Below, piece after piece: positions 12,451 to 12,982 of a stretch of 12,982 bases of DNA. Within the stretch, counting starts at the first letter, position 1; each line of letters begins with the position of its first letter. Both the position numbers and the translations under genes were made by a program. Below the pieces are notes generated by a model. That model made no database searches. It was not told the origin of the DNA and saw only the letters and a list, made by a program, of their open reading frames with translations. Source of the DNA: Baffinella frigidus (lineage: Eukaryota; Cryptophyceae; Cryptomonadales; Baffinellaceae); contig MU646613.1 of assembly GCA_026770585.1 (NCBI GenBank), forward strand, positions 124,150-137,131. The letters run 5' to 3'.

Positions 12451-12622
12451 ACTACCAACACGGCCGCCATGCATGCACCCCCGCCGAGGCTGTGTCTGAG
12501 TAGGGGCGCCGAGAGAGGTCATGTGCACTATATTCTCTCCTCCTTTGCCCCACGCGCCCCCCACGCTATCGGGACTCGCGGGACATGCTCTTTGACTTGA
12601 GATCAAAGAGCGATTTCGACGT

Positions 12623-12777
12623 GAGATGGGATATAATTTCGGAACACGACAGAATCTGTCCCGCTATGTTAGGCTCCCCACGCGGAAGGTAAGGATGTAT
12701 ATGCTATTTTAGGCATCGAATGATGCTATCTTACGCCTTTTTATCAGGACAGATTCTGATATGTTCCGAGATGGGAT
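12623..12777. mobile_element. MITE-like element, family E, with 10-bp flanking direct repeats
   Basis: GGAACACGACAGAATCTGTCC (positions 12641-12661) pairs with 12747-12767 (2-3 mismatches in 21). GAGATGGGAT at 12623-12632 and 12768-12777 is a direct repeat flanking it, a likely target-site duplication. Confidence 0.8.
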
Positions 12778-12853
12778 CAAACAGCGGCGTTGTGCGCCGC
12801 GTGGGTTTGACTAGTTTGACCGTGTGCTTTGTTTTTAGCGTCGCAGCGGGTTG

Positions 12854-12982
12854 CGAGAGAGAGAGAGAGCGAGAGCGGGAGCAAGGGAGAGAGGGAGGAA
12901 GGGAGGGAGAGGGAGGGAGAGAGGGAGGGAGGGAGGGAGGGAGAGGAGGAGGGAGGGAGGGAGAGGGGGAGGGAGGGAGAGA
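12854..12982. repeat. (GAGG)n/(GA)n microsatellite running off the window
   Basis: A purine-only sense strand to the last base; GGGA and GGGAGGGA units dominate. Confidence 0.95.

Noticed and set aside
10880-12470. Several open frames of SLSLSL or ERERER on both strands
   Set aside because: Translations of GA/CT microsatellites.
1-12982. tRNA, rRNA or other structured RNA genes
   Set aside because: No cloverleaf with a TTCRA-type arm or other known RNA signature was seen by eye on either strand; short hairpins found belong to repeats.

Overview
This window is nuclear DNA from a photosynthetic protist with a complex (secondary, red-type) plastid. Both genes start with a signal peptide followed by a phenylalanine-type plastid transit motif ([10 protein letters not shown] and CSAF-LSAPS). 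Exons are short (51-380 bp) and introns run to about 2.1 kb. Introns are full of microsatellites, hairpin elements and CCCTAAA/TTTAGGG-like repeats. All ten acceptors visible read AG|G and every exon before a donor ends in G. That invariant AG|G is known from dinoflagellate introns, so a dinoflagellate is my first guess. A haptophyte or pelagophyte-like alga is not excluded.

Layout: two genes stand head to head, their start codons separated by 228 bp (4409-4636). To the left, on the minus strand (4408 down to 231, running off the window start), is a plastid sedoheptulose-1,7-bisphosphatase/fructose-bisphosphatase family enzyme of the Calvin cycle. Six exons encode 328 residues; the C-terminus lies outside. 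To the right, on the plus strand (4637 to 12016 and on past the window end), is a protein that matches, from memory, the cyanobacterial/plastid DUF6816 family. It has a tripartite presequence: ER signal, stromal transit peptide and a twin-arginine-like lumen signal. Six exons encode 239 residues. All exon junctions in both genes agree in phase, so neither gene looks broken.

The most striking feature is in the introns. Most of the small internal exons have one to four partial copies ('echoes') in the neighbouring introns, following one rule. Echoes upstream of an exon keep the splice acceptor and the 5' half of the exon; echoes downstream keep the 3' half and usually the donor. The intact exon always lies between them. 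This is what repeated tandem duplication with one breakpoint in the exon and one in the intron would leave, because only such events preserve one whole exon. Microsatellites, telomere-like repeats, a 21-bp satellite and several families of short inverted-repeat elements (two families shared by both genes) fill the rest. One echo of the last visible exon differs from the true exon only at synonymous sites.

The two products would act together in photosynthesis, one in the stroma and one in the thylakoid lumen. The shared 228-bp spacer suggests, but does not prove, co-regulation from a bidirectional promoter.
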